64,000 bases of DNA, from contig NZ_CANMIO010000002.1 in assembly GCF_947497935.1 (NCBI RefSeq), positions 62,001-126,000 on the forward strand, written 5' to 3'. This document shows positions 43,996 through 52,165 of the stretch, in pieces. The translations under genes and the position numbers were made by a program. How positions within the stretch are numbered: position 1 is the stretch's first letter; the number at the start of each line of letters is the position of its first letter. The notes below the pieces were generated by a model that saw only the letters and a list, made by a program, of their open reading frames with translations, ran no database searches and had not been told where the DNA came from. The stretch comes from an uncultured Shewanella sp. Lineage in GTDB: Bacteria; Pseudomonadota; Gammaproteobacteria; Enterobacterales; Shewanellaceae.

Positions 43996-44928
43996 CTATT
44001 GTTTGGCCATTTCCCGTATGGCATCTGTTACCGCTTTAGCCATCTTAACATCGGCCAAAGCGTGATACCCGCCTTTAATCTCAGTCACTTTTACCAACTG
44101 GCTCGCCCTGCCTTTAAAGAAGTCTTGTAACACCTTAAAGGGGCAGACCCAGTCCATTTCACCTTGCAGTACGTATGTTTGACACTGAATCAAAGGCAAT
44201 TTAACGATGAGTTTTTCAAATGCACCAAAGTAATCATTAGCTACATAATAAAGCTCAATGCTTGCTAGAGACTGACTGAAAGGTGCATTGGGTTCGCCGA
44301 GCATGCAGCCGGGATAGGCTAAAGCCATCTCCCAACCGAGCCAGCGTCTGGTAGAATCGTGCCGGATCTCTCGGCACTCATTCTTAAGTCTTGCACGATA
44401 ATGAGCGAGTAGAGTCTCGAGCTTTTGGCATTCAACACCCTGAGTAAAAGCGCTATATTCATCTTTAAACAAACGGGCTGCACCGCTATTACCATAGAGC
44501 CATTCAATGCCAGCGGGGTTAGGGACAAACAAACCCCACAGTACTTGTGATATCACTCGACTGGGGTAACAGGCAGAATAAAGCAGAGCTAAAGTTGCAC
44601 CAAATGAGCCTCCCGCTAGCATCCATTGCGGAACATTAAGCCAACAACGAACCCGTTCTATATCATCCAACAAGGTGTGCAAATTATTATGCCTAAGCTC
44701 ACCGCGGGGGCGAGAACGCCCTGCGCCGCGCTGATCGAGCAAAATAACTTGATAGACAGACAGGTCGAAGAGTTTTAAGTCTTCCGTGCTGCAACCGGCT
44801 CCCGGACCACCGTGTAGATACAGCAGTGGGATCCCATTGGGATTACCGTACTGCGCTACATACAGTTGATGCCCTTCCCCAACATCTAACCAGGTTCGAC
44901 GAAGGAGTGGCGGCTGCACGACAGACAT
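43996..44928 (-). CDS. proline iminopeptidase-type alpha/beta hydrolase
   Basis: A 310-residue alpha/beta hydrolase of peptidase family S33. The oxyanion-hole block is YLHGGPGAGCS (about 36-46), then LLDQRGAGRSRP, and the nucleophile elbow AGGSFGATLALLYS (Ser about 107); the catalytic His is probably in GGYHAL near the end. It would release N-terminal Pro from peptides. It overlaps the yihY-like gene by one base (TAATG), so the two are translationally coupled. Confidence 0.85.
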   Translation of the reverse strand: MSVVQPPLLRRTWLDVGEGHQLYVAQYGNPNGIPLLYLHGGPGAGCSTEDLKLFDLSVYQVILLDQRGAGRSRPRGELRHNNLHTLLDDIERVRCWLNVPQWMLAGGSFGATLALLYSACYPSRVISQVLWGLFVPNPAGIEWLYGNSGAARLFKDEYSAFTQGVECQKLETLLAHYRARLKNECREIRHDSTRRWLGWEMALAYPGCMLGEPNAPFSQSLASIELYYVANDYFGAFEKLIVKLPLIQCQTYVLQGEMDWVCPFKVLQDFFKGRASQLVKVTEIKGGYHALADVKMAKAVTDAIREMAKQ

Positions 44929-45923
44929 TAATCCTGCTTACCCGACTTGGTTTGATCGTCTTTATCGATTTGCTCAGCCTGCTTATCTTGGCTAGGCTCA
45001 TCGGCTTTAGTTTCAGTTTTAGTTTCGGTTTTAGTTTCGCCTTGAGCCTCGGCTAGTGCGGTTTCACGGATCAGCTGACACTCATGCAAGTATTCAGGTA
45101 GCCCCGCGGTGATCTCTGCGCCGACGAGTACGATTACCCAGGAAACATAGACCCAAACAAACAAAATAGGAATGGTCGCTAAGGCGCCATAAATCGCCTC
45201 ATAACTGGGGAACTGAGTCACGTAATAGGCAAAGCCCTTCTTACCCAACTCAAACAGCATCGCAGCCACTAACGCACCTAGCAGTGCATGCAGAAACTTA
45301 ACCTTTTTGATCGGCACGACCATATACAGGAGCAAGAAGGCCGCCACAGAAAACAGCATAGGTAAGCGCTCTATCAATATTGGCACCACACCTGAAAGCT
45401 CGGTTTCACTAAATAGCTTTAACGACACAATATAGGAGGTCGCCACTAAGCTTGCCCCCACTAGTACAGGCCCTAAAGTCAGCACCATCCAATACATAGA
45501 AAATGACACCGCCGCCTGACGCTTCTCTTTGGTACGCCAAATACTATTGAGCGCCTTATCGATAGCCGAGATCAGCATCAATGCCACCACCATTAAAGCG
45601 ACTATACCGACGCTAGTGCCCTTAGATGCGTTGGCAACAAACTCGTTAATGTAAATTTGTACCGTATCACCCGCGGCTGGCAAAAAGTTGTCGTAAACAA
45701 AACCCTCTAACTTTTCACGAATACCTGAAAAAACGGGAAACGCAGACAACATGGAAAACATCACCGCGACAATCGGCACCAAAGACAGCAAGGTGACATA
45801 GGCTAAGTGCCCTGCCTTGATGTTAACTTGGTCCTCTTTGAAGCGACTGAGTAGATGTAAGAAAAATGCCAAAATGCTCAGTAAAAAAGAACGAACCTGA
45901 TTTATCGCTATCTTATTTTTCAC
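44928..45923 (-). CDS. YihY/BrkB-family inner-membrane protein
   Basis: A 331-residue protein with about six transmembrane helices: [44 protein letters not shown] and [18 protein letters not shown] mark the family (shown in shorter pieces: [41 protein letters not shown]). The cytoplasmic C-terminus has an acidic/basic tail with the repeat KTETKTETK. The start is GTG. Function in the family is unresolved; the early ribonuclease assignment is not supported. The neighbours dtd and yiiD-like match the E. coli order. Confidence 0.87.
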   Translation of the reverse strand: MKNKIAINQVRSFLLSILAFFLHLLSRFKEDQVNIKAGHLAYVTLLSLVPIVAVMFSMLSAFPVFSGIREKLEGFVYDNFLPAAGDTVQIYINEFVANASKGTSVGIVALMVVALMLISAIDKALNSIWRTKEKRQAAVSFSMYWMVLTLGPVLVGASLVATSYIVSLKLFSETELSGVVPILIERLPMLFSVAAFLLLYMVVPIKKVKFLHALLGALVAAMLFELGKKGFAYYVTQFPSYEAIYGALATIPILFVWVYVSWVIVLVGAEITAGLPEYLHECQLIRETALAEAQGETKTETKTETKADEPSQDKQAEQIDKDDQTKSGKQD

Positions 45924-46044
45924 TTGTTACTCTTGATTCTGTTAAAGTTAGTCTTAATTCATTAGTCGATAAATGATCTGCGGATCATTATCTTGGTACA
46001 ATAAAGCTTATAACCTTCTCTTTACAAGCATAAGGATTGAATTG

Positions 46045-46266
46045 ATGTCTCAACAAGGATCTGCGGGCAATGTTATTGCCGCTATCGCGAGCTTTTTCTT
46101 CCCAGGTCTTGGACAACTCGTTCAAGGTCGTATTTTAGCTGCACTGATTTTTTGTATTATTGCCGTTGTTGGTTATGCCCTTTGGTGGCTCATTGTTCCC
46201 GCTATCATAGGCGGTATCGCTCACCTGTGGAGTATTATCGACGCAGCTAAGTATCGCTCAGAGTAA
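46045..46266 (+). CDS. small membrane protein with PGLGQL motif
   Basis: A 73-residue protein with two hydrophobic helices separated by a short turn; the first contains IASFFFPGLGQLVQGR, a motif shared with TM2-like small membrane proteins. The ATG chosen has AAGGA eight bases upstream; the longer frame has no such site. Function unknown. The next gene follows 28 bases later, so the two may be an operon. Confidence 0.75.
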   Translation: MSQQGSAGNVIAAIASFFFPGLGQLVQGRILAALIFCIIAVVGYALWWLIVPAIIGGIAHLWSIIDAAKYRSE

Positions 46267-46294
46267 CTCACCGAATTTTCAGGGATATTAGAAA

Positions 46295-46942
46295 ATGAAT
46301 AAAATAATCACCAGTGCGATTGTCGCTACCAGTTTATTGCTAACAGGTTGCCAGAGCGCTTATTACGGTGCCATGGAAAAAGTGGGTTATCACAAACGTG
46401 ACATCATGGTCGATCGCGTCGAAGATGCCAAAGAATCACAAGAAGAAGCCCAAGAGCAATTCAGCTCTGCCCTCGAAGAGATGCAGGCGCTGCTAAATCA
46501 CGATGGTGGCGATCTTGAAAGTGCCTATAACAAGGCAAAAGATGAGTACGAGTCTGCGCAAGGTGCTGCCGATGACGTCACCAATCGCATTGATAAAGTT
46601 GAAGATGTTGCCGAGGCACTATTCGACGAGTGGCAAACTGAAATTGGCGAAATAAGCAAAGCGAGCTTACGTCGTAACAGTGAGTCAAAACTAAGAGAAA
46701 CTCAACGCTCTTATTCTCAGCTCGTTAAAAGTATGCGCCGTGCTGAAAGCAAGATGGAGCCGGTACTCACAGCGATGAAAGATAACATGCTGTACCTAAA
46801 GCATAACTTGAATGCCCAAGCTATTGGCGCGATCAAAGGCGAGTTTGCTAGCCTACAGACTGACATTTCAGGCTTAATCAAAGAGATGAACAAGTCTATT
46901 GATGAGTCGAACAAGTTTATCGCCTCGTTAGAAAACAAATAA
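46295..46942 (+). CDS. DUF2959 coiled-coil lipoprotein
   Basis: A 215-residue lipoprotein with lipobox LTGC (Cys at 19) followed by QSAYYGAMEKVGYHKRDIMV, the signature opening of DUF2959. The remainder is almost all helical coiled coil (VEDAKESQEEAQEQFSSALE and later KSMRRAESKMEPVL). Its role is unknown; a periplasmic or outer-membrane structural role is plausible. Confidence 0.88.
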   Translation: MNKIITSAIVATSLLLTGCQSAYYGAMEKVGYHKRDIMVDRVEDAKESQEEAQEQFSSALEEMQALLNHDGGDLESAYNKAKDEYESAQGAADDVTNRIDKVEDVAEALFDEWQTEIGEISKASLRRNSESKLRETQRSYSQLVKSMRRAESKMEPVLTAMKDNMLYLKHNLNAQAIGAIKGEFASLQTDISGLIKEMNKSIDESNKFIASLENK

Positions 46943-46956
46943 GTAAGTTCTTAAGT

Positions 46957-46988
46957 TTGGTTCCTGAGCATTATCCCTTAGGAACCAA
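46957..46988 (+). terminator. hairpin after DUF2959 gene
   Basis: Inverted repeat TTGGTTCCT/AGGAACCAA with a 14-base loop, followed by CTTTG; a weak terminator. Confidence 0.5.
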
Positions 46989-47116
46989 CTTTGTGAGCTT
47001 CAACCACATTTCACACTCTGCCATCGCAAAACTTCGATCTCCACCACAAGCCACGTACTTACTCAGAACTTATTTTCTTTAAAAGTTTCACAATAGTATC
47101 AATCATATTTTAACTG

Positions 47117-48340
47117 ATGCTATTTATGAGCTTTATCGAATCATTGACCCTCACCCTAGCGCTGACCTATAGCGTTAGCCTGATTTATTGGAGTGGTAAG
47201 AAGTGGGGCGCATTAGCCACTGGCGGACTCATTACTGGAGCCATTATCTCTAGCCTATATTGGCCCCTTATCGCTGCACTGGCGATTTCAGCAATCATCA
47301 TAGGCTTAGTGACAAAGTTCCAACCTGAAGCGGCTCAAGGTGAGCTAAGAGCCAATAACATGCGAGATGGCCTGCAACACCTGCTTGCTCTATCCATGTT
47401 ATTAGTTGGCGTACAGTTTGCGGTGAATAGTGCATTACTCAAATCGGGGATAACCCCGTGGTTAATACGACCCGATGTTGGTGATGCCTTCCTACCCATT
47501 GCTGGCGGTATTGAAATAAAGGCTATTCTCACTCTAGGAGTTTGGGACCAGAACCATCCTGCGGCAGCGGTTATGCTCACAGTCGTGCTACTTACGGGTT
47601 TACTGTGCAAGCGTGCCTTTTGCGGTTGGGCCTGTCCGCTTGGCTTGGCAGGCGAGTATCTCTATAAACTTCGCAAACGCTTTATCAAGCAAGAACTATT
47701 GCCACCAGCTTGGATAGACTGGCCACTGCGTATGGTCAAATACCTGTTATTACTGGCCTTGCTATACATCATCATCGGCATGCCGAGTCAGAGTATTCCC
47801 GGCTACTTAAACAGTAACTATCACAAGATAGCCGATCTCAAGATGGCGCTATTCTTCATCACTCCGGGATTAGTCACCCTTATCTGTTTCGGCTTTATTC
47901 TCGGCTTAGCAGCTTGGCGACGCCAAGGCTTTTGCCGCTACATCTGCCCTTATGGCGCACTATTAGGCCTATTAAGTTTCTTAAGTCCCCTTAAAATACG
48001 CCGCAGTACTCAACACTGTTTAATCGAAACTAAAGGCATGAATTGCGACAAGTGCAGCCGTGCTTGTCCGGCCAATATCTCGGTACATAAGCAGATAAAT
48101 ATCCGCTCAGATGAATGCCAGGCTTGTATGCGCTGTATGTCGGCTTGCCCTAAGAAGGAGGCACTCAGTTTGAGTACTCGTAATGGCTGGAAACTGTCTG
48201 CACGTGGACTCACCATTATGCTGCTAACGATTATGTTCTTTTTGCCGCTAGTCGCGTATTTAGGTGGCTTCTGGCACAGCGAAACACCGGTTGAGGCAAG
48301 AATGTATTTGATTCAACATCTAGATAGAATTGGGCATTAA
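47117..48340 (+). CDS. NapH/CcoG-like membrane polyferredoxin
   Basis: A 407-residue inner-membrane protein with several N-terminal helices, then the paired motifs CKRAFCGWACPLGL (about 165-178) and GFCRYICPYGALLG (about 277-290) typical of NapH/YccM-type proteins. Two ferredoxin-type Cys groups follow, CDKCSRACP and CQACMRCMSACP, binding two [4Fe-4S] clusters. Such proteins move electrons from quinol or ferredoxin to a periplasmic reductase. No partner reductase lies beside it. The CTAG-rich repeat locus C begins at the base after its stop codon. Confidence 0.82.
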   Translation: MLFMSFIESLTLTLALTYSVSLIYWSGKKWGALATGGLITGAIISSLYWPLIAALAISAIIIGLVTKFQPEAAQGELRANNMRDGLQHLLALSMLLVGVQFAVNSALLKSGITPWLIRPDVGDAFLPIAGGIEIKAILTLGVWDQNHPAAAVMLTVVLLTGLLCKRAFCGWACPLGLAGEYLYKLRKRFIKQELLPPAWIDWPLRMVKYLLLLALLYIIIGMPSQSIPGYLNSNYHKIADLKMALFFITPGLVTLICFGFILGLAAWRRQGFCRYICPYGALLGLLSFLSPLKIRRSTQHCLIETKGMNCDKCSRACPANISVHKQINIRSDECQACMRCMSACPKKEALSLSTRNGWKLSARGLTIMLLTIMFFLPLVAYLGGFWHSETPVEARMYLIQHLDRIGH

Positions 48341-48783
48341 CGGAAGGTGCTAGGTTCTAGGAAAAAGCGGAGAAAGGTGCTAGGTGCTAGGAAAAGCAGG
48401 TTCTAGGTTCTAGGAAAGGCAGAGACGATAATAGACGAACGGCCTTCGGCCTAACGGAACGCTACGCTTACGGAAAAGATGGTGCTTTTAGCTTTTGCTG
48501 TTCCTAGCAGGGCGTAGTCCGTCCTCGAAGCGCAGCGCCCTAGGATCTAGGTCCTAGGAAAGGCTGAGAAAGGTTCTAGGTTCTAGGTTCTAGGAAAGGC
48601 AGAGACGATAATAGACGAACGGCCTTCGGCCTAACGGAACGCTGCGCTTACGGAAAAGATGGTGCTTTTAGCTTTTGCTGTTCCTAGCAGGGCGCAGCCC
48701 GTCCTCGAAGCGCAGCGTCCTAGAATCTAGGATCTAGGGAAAGCAAAGACGGAAAAGCCGAACGTTGCGCTTACGGTTATGGT
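48341..48783 (+). repeat. CTAG-rich modular intergenic repeat, locus C
   Basis: This repeat fills most of the 555-base gap after the polyferredoxin. A CTAG core (GCTAGGTTCTAGG and further copies) leads into two tandem 180-base copies, 48399-48578 and 48579 to about 48750. Each has the hairpin GGCCTTCGGCC (48441-48451, 48621-48631), CTTACGGAAAAGATGG, GCTTTTAGCTTTTGCTG and CCTAGCAGGGCG. Over 120 aligned bases the copies differ at four positions. A partial third module ends near 48783. About 17 CTAG tetramers occur in the first 400 bases. Confidence 0.92.
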
Positions 48784-48791
48784 AAGCAAAG

Positions 48792-48817
48792 AGCATGCTC
48801 CATAGATGGAGCATGCT
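48792..48817. terminator. 11-bp perfect stem-loop before pdxY end
   Basis: AGCATGCTCCA/TGGAGCATGCT with loop TAGA. No long T run on either side, so terminator function is uncertain. The stretch to the pdxY stop (48818-48895) is A/T-rich with nothing else visible. Confidence 0.5.
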
Positions 48818-48895
48818 AATTAACTAAGATAGTTGAAACTTATTATCAATACGCGGTAATCAAGAGTATGAAATACAGACTCTACTAAGTTTAAA

Positions 48896-49759
48896 TTAGC
48901 TAACTTTTTGCGCTTGTTGCTTAATGATTGGCGTTGCAATCGCATCTTGAGCGCGGATTAATTGCAGCTCATAAGCGCCTTGGTTAAAGGTTTCTAGCAG
49001 TACTGCATCGACTGAGGCATTGGTGCGCTCGAAGGCTTCAACTGGGCTAAAACCGGCTTGCAGGTTAGCTAACATCAAGCCACTGATTAAGTCACCAACG
49101 CCTACAGGCTGCTTTTCAAATTCGTATAACGGACGAGATACTAAGTAACTTCCAGCCTTTGTCACCAGCAACATCTCAAACTGCTCTTGGCAAGTTGCGG
49201 CCTTAGCAAGATGCTTAACCACTACTATCTCAAGCCCCTTCTCTAACAAGCACTCACAAGCGTTAATAACCTCACCGAGATTATGTAGCTCTCTATCGGT
49301 AAGCGTTTCAAGCTCTAATAGGTTAGGTGCGATAATGTCGGCTTCCGCCAAGGCTTGAGTTTTTAGAAACTCTTGCACGCCCGGTGCAACGATGCAGCCC
49401 TTCTCTGGGTGACCCATTACCGGATCGCAAAAATAGATAGCCTTAGGGTTAACAGCTTTCATCTTTTTCACCGCAGCAACAATTTCCCCGCCTTGCTCGG
49501 CACTGCCTAAATAGCCACTTAATAGTGCATCGCAGTTCTTCAGCTCACCAATATTATCTAGCCCCTGCACCAACTCAGTGATCTGACCCGCAGGCATAAT
49601 CATTCCAGCCCATCCTTGTGCGTACTGCGTATGGTTAGAGAACTGCACCGTATTAATTGGCCAAACCTCCATACCTAGACGACGCATTGGGAATACAGCA
49701 CTGCTGTTTCCAGCGCAGCCAAATACCACATGGGATTGAATGGATAAAATCCGCTTCAT
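48896..49759 (-). CDS. pdxY: pyridoxal kinase PdxY
   Basis: PdxY phosphorylates pyridoxal to PLP in the salvage pathway. The 287-residue ribokinase-like protein has the N-terminus [20 protein letters not shown] typical of PdxY/PdxK, then [24 protein letters not shown] and the [12 protein letters not shown] anion-hole motif with the catalytic Asp. It is a single gene on the minus strand. Confidence 0.93.
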   Translation of the reverse strand: MKRILSIQSHVVFGCAGNSSAVFPMRRLGMEVWPINTVQFSNHTQYAQGWAGMIMPAGQITELVQGLDNIGELKNCDALLSGYLGSAEQGGEIVAAVKKMKAVNPKAIYFCDPVMGHPEKGCIVAPGVQEFLKTQALAEADIIAPNLLELETLTDRELHNLGEVINACECLLEKGLEIVVVKHLAKAATCQEQFEMLLVTKAGSYLVSRPLYEFEKQPVGVGDLISGLMLANLQAGFSPVEAFERTNASVDAVLLETFNQGAYELQLIRAQDAIATPIIKQQAQKVS

Positions 49760-49983
49760 TGGTCACTACCTTTAATGTTATTAGCGATGTTAATTGAGGG
49801 TGCTCTATTGCCGTTTATTGACAACTAGCAGAGATTTTTAGCAATTATACCAATTAGGCTAAATTAGTATTCTCAAACTTAATCAGCTTGTGAGCTATTG
49901 CATAGGATTTGTATTCTCGATGGCCAATCACCAGTTGATAGGGCCTCCTTACACACCATATGAGCTAGCTTAAAGCATTAAAA

Positions 49984-50010
49984 AAGCCCTTAACGATCAA
50001 TTAAGGGCTT
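49984..50010 (-). terminator. terminator of the DsbB-like gene
   Basis: Perfect 10-bp stem AAGCCCTTAA/TTAAGGGCTT with loop CGATCAA; on the minus strand it is followed by TTTTAATGC, giving a T run. It lies 39 bases beyond the stop of the minus-strand gene. Confidence 0.85.
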
Positions 50011-50048
50011 AGTATTATCAAAGCAATTTATTACATTGCTTTAAATGA

Positions 50049-51503
50049 TTAGTGCTGAACTTGGTAGAAGTTAACGCGGTTGTTAGCTTCAGTCGCATCC
50101 AAAACAGCAAACTCACCATTTACCAATGTCATTGCTTGTGGGTTATTCAGACCCGCGACATCGCTTGATGCAACAACGGTATTCGTGGCCAAATCCATGG
50201 TCAAGATTTGCAGCCCTGAATGGCTAAGTAAATAAGCTTTATCATCTGCCACGCTAATACCGGTTACATTTGGGTATTGCTCAGCGTCGATGCTAATAAT
50301 CGCTTCACTGTTAAGCTCGTAGTCTTTGCCACTTAAACGCGAAACCACAAAGTTATTACGCTTAGTATCAGGCAGAGTCACCATTAAGTACTCTTGGGTG
50401 TTCGCGTCCCAACCAACGTTAGCAACGTAGTTGTACTTAGCTCGTACTGTCGCAAAGCGGCTACGTTTCAGTTCACGCACGCCATCAGTGCCTTCGATAA
50501 AGCGACCATAAGTATCATCAAACTTCACACTTGGGTCGTACTCGACTCGTACAAAGCTCTTGTGATCGGCAGTCACCAATACTGACGTTTCACCGTCGAA
50601 AGTCACACCGGCAAGGTTAGATATTTCTGCAGAGAAAGCCGCATCAATCTGCACTTTAGCCAAAACAGTCGTCAGTGTGTCATCTAAGAAATAAACCCAA
50701 TTATTACTTGTTACGACAGCGTACAACTTGCTTTGTGGGTTGTAGCTCATGCCCGTTGCTAGGCCAAAGATGTCACTTGGCAGCTCAACGCTTTTAAGCA
50801 ATTGAAGCTCGTCGCTTGTCGCAACTCTAGTGGCATCATTTTGAGTCATGGTTGCAAAATCAGGCTTCTCGATTGAGTAAGCACCACGCGCTGACAGCTT
50901 AGAAAGCGTTGGCCAGTTAGCCGTAGACCAAATGGTTTTCTCTGAATCAAAGGTCATGCGCACTGGATCGCTTTGACCGATATATGGGAATGGGCCTGTT
51001 TGCGTAAAGGCTTGTACTATGTTGAAGCCAATAATCACTAGGAACACGTTGACCGTGATCTTGTTCAGTAGGCTCCATTCACTGCTATCGCTCTTCTCTA
51101 CGAGCTTATCGCCTTGTAGCAGCATTAATACACCTGCAAACAATAAGATAATCGCAAACACTACAATCACCCACACATAAGTGTGAACGCCAAAAATAGC
51201 TGGGCCAAAGCCTTGACCAATATCGCGAAGGATATGCGCCGAGCTATGACGGTAACCCGCCCATAAGCCGTATACCGCGGTAATAATCAGTGCGCCAATA
51301 TACTTAGGCTTTAAGCCGTAACGCATGATGAAAATCGCAATCAGCGATACCAGCACCATAGCGGTGCGCTCTTGCCAGCAAAGAATACATGGCGTGTCAC
51401 CCATAGCAAAACCTAAGATGATACAAGCAATACCCACAGGCAAAGCGATCAGCGCTAAAGCCGCTAACGATACAATTCTGTTTACTGTTAATTCATTCAT
51501 CAT
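50049..51503 (-). CDS. DsbB-like membrane domain fused to a C-terminal propeller-like domain
   Basis: A 484-residue protein. Residues 1-130 form a four-helix DsbB-type domain with the quinone-facing CXXC pair C39-C42 (DTPCILCWQERTA). The second DsbB cysteine pair, which should sit in the second periplasmic loop, is absent (RHSSAHILRDIGQGFG). A further helix near 150 leads to a roughly 280-residue periplasmic domain. It has recurring beta-strand segments (IFGLATGMSYNPQSKLYAVV, LAGVTFDGETSVLV, VADDKAYLLS), which suggests an SdiA-regulated/SMP-30-like propeller. A 55-residue membrane protein gene lies 7 bases upstream. Function unknown; perhaps a thiol oxidase linked to a binding domain. Confidence 0.7.
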   Translation of the reverse strand: MMNELTVNRIVSLAALALIALPVGIACIILGFAMGDTPCILCWQERTAMVLVSLIAIFIMRYGLKPKYIGALIITAVYGLWAGYRHSSAHILRDIGQGFGPAIFGVHTYVWVIVVFAIILLFAGVLMLLQGDKLVEKSDSSEWSLLNKITVNVFLVIIGFNIVQAFTQTGPFPYIGQSDPVRMTFDSEKTIWSTANWPTLSKLSARGAYSIEKPDFATMTQNDATRVATSDELQLLKSVELPSDIFGLATGMSYNPQSKLYAVVTSNNWVYFLDDTLTTVLAKVQIDAAFSAEISNLAGVTFDGETSVLVTADHKSFVRVEYDPSVKFDDTYGRFIEGTDGVRELKRSRFATVRAKYNYVANVGWDANTQEYLMVTLPDTKRNNFVVSRLSGKDYELNSEAIISIDAEQYPNVTGISVADDKAYLLSHSGLQILTMDLATNTVVASSDVAGLNNPQAMTLVNGEFAVLDATEANNRVNFYQVQH

Positions 51504-51510
51504 CGTGTTC

Positions 51511-51678
51511 TCACAAGTTACCGGCAGGTACTAACATGCCCCAAGTGGCGATTAACCAAATACCCATGCTCATTAAAATGCTCAGAGCTAAAAAAATATG
51601 CGCCATTTTTTGTTTGTGAGGTTTAAAAGCAACCAAGAAACAAGCAATAAAAATCAGGCAAAAAAGTAGAAATTCCAC
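51511..51678 (-). CDS. 55-residue two-helix membrane protein upstream of DsbB-like gene
   Basis: A short frame with GTG start and a good ribosome binding site (TTGGAGAAAGTT before GTG) ends 7 bases before the DsbB-like start. The product begins MEFLLFCLIFIACFLVAF and ends WLIATWGMLVPAGNL, with two hydrophobic helices around a short basic loop (KPHKQK) and two cysteines in the first helix. Spacing and orientation suggest one operon and perhaps one membrane complex. Codon choice and the ribosome site support a real gene; homologues need a search. Confidence 0.65.
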   Translation of the reverse strand: MEFLLFCLIFIACFLVAFKPHKQKMAHIFLALSILMSMGIWLIATWGMLVPAGNL

Positions 51679-52089
51679 AACTTTCTCCAATAGAGTTCAC
51701 TAGAACTCAATTCAAAAATGCGCTTAGCAATAAGCCAAATATTGACTCAAATATGTCTGCGGCAAAAACAGCCCGAATTAGTAGCATTGACGTTTAGGTT
51801 TACTTGCTACTAAAGCACGGACTAAATTACGGCAAATCAAATTAAAAAAATGTGCCACAACCGTCATACCTCCAAATGAGTATTAGCGCATTCTTATTTT
51901 TGCAAAGCAGATTCATTTATCGCTAAATCAGTGAGCGATAGCGCTTGTGGCTAACAGGTAGGCGAGTAGGAATTCACACTCTAAAGCAAGTTGTGACTCT
52001 AGGCTAAAAGCATGAATTAATGGGATTTAAAACAATAATCTGGAAATAGGGTGAGCAATGCCACTCAAAGCGCATAACTGCAAACAACA
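51679..52089. other. intergenic region without recognisable gene
   Basis: This A/T-rich gap of about 410 bases lies between the divergent small membrane protein gene and the typA terminator. It presumably holds the promoter of the 55-residue protein/DsbB-like operon. I see an imperfect inverted repeat near 51930-51950 (GAGCGATAGCGCTTG) but no gene, tRNA or clear operator. Confidence 0.5.
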
Positions 52090-52125
52090 AAAAAGCCCCC
52101 AACATCTGCATGTTGGGGGCTTTTT
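52090..52125 (-). terminator. strong terminator of typA
   Basis: Perfect 15-bp stem AAAAAGCCCCCAACA/TGTTGGGGGCTTTTT with loop TCTGCA; symmetric A and T runs make it work in both directions. It lies about 40 bases past the typA stop. Confidence 0.92.
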
Positions 52126-52165
52126 ACTACTTAACCTAATTAAAGGTTGAAGCTAAAAGCGGTCA

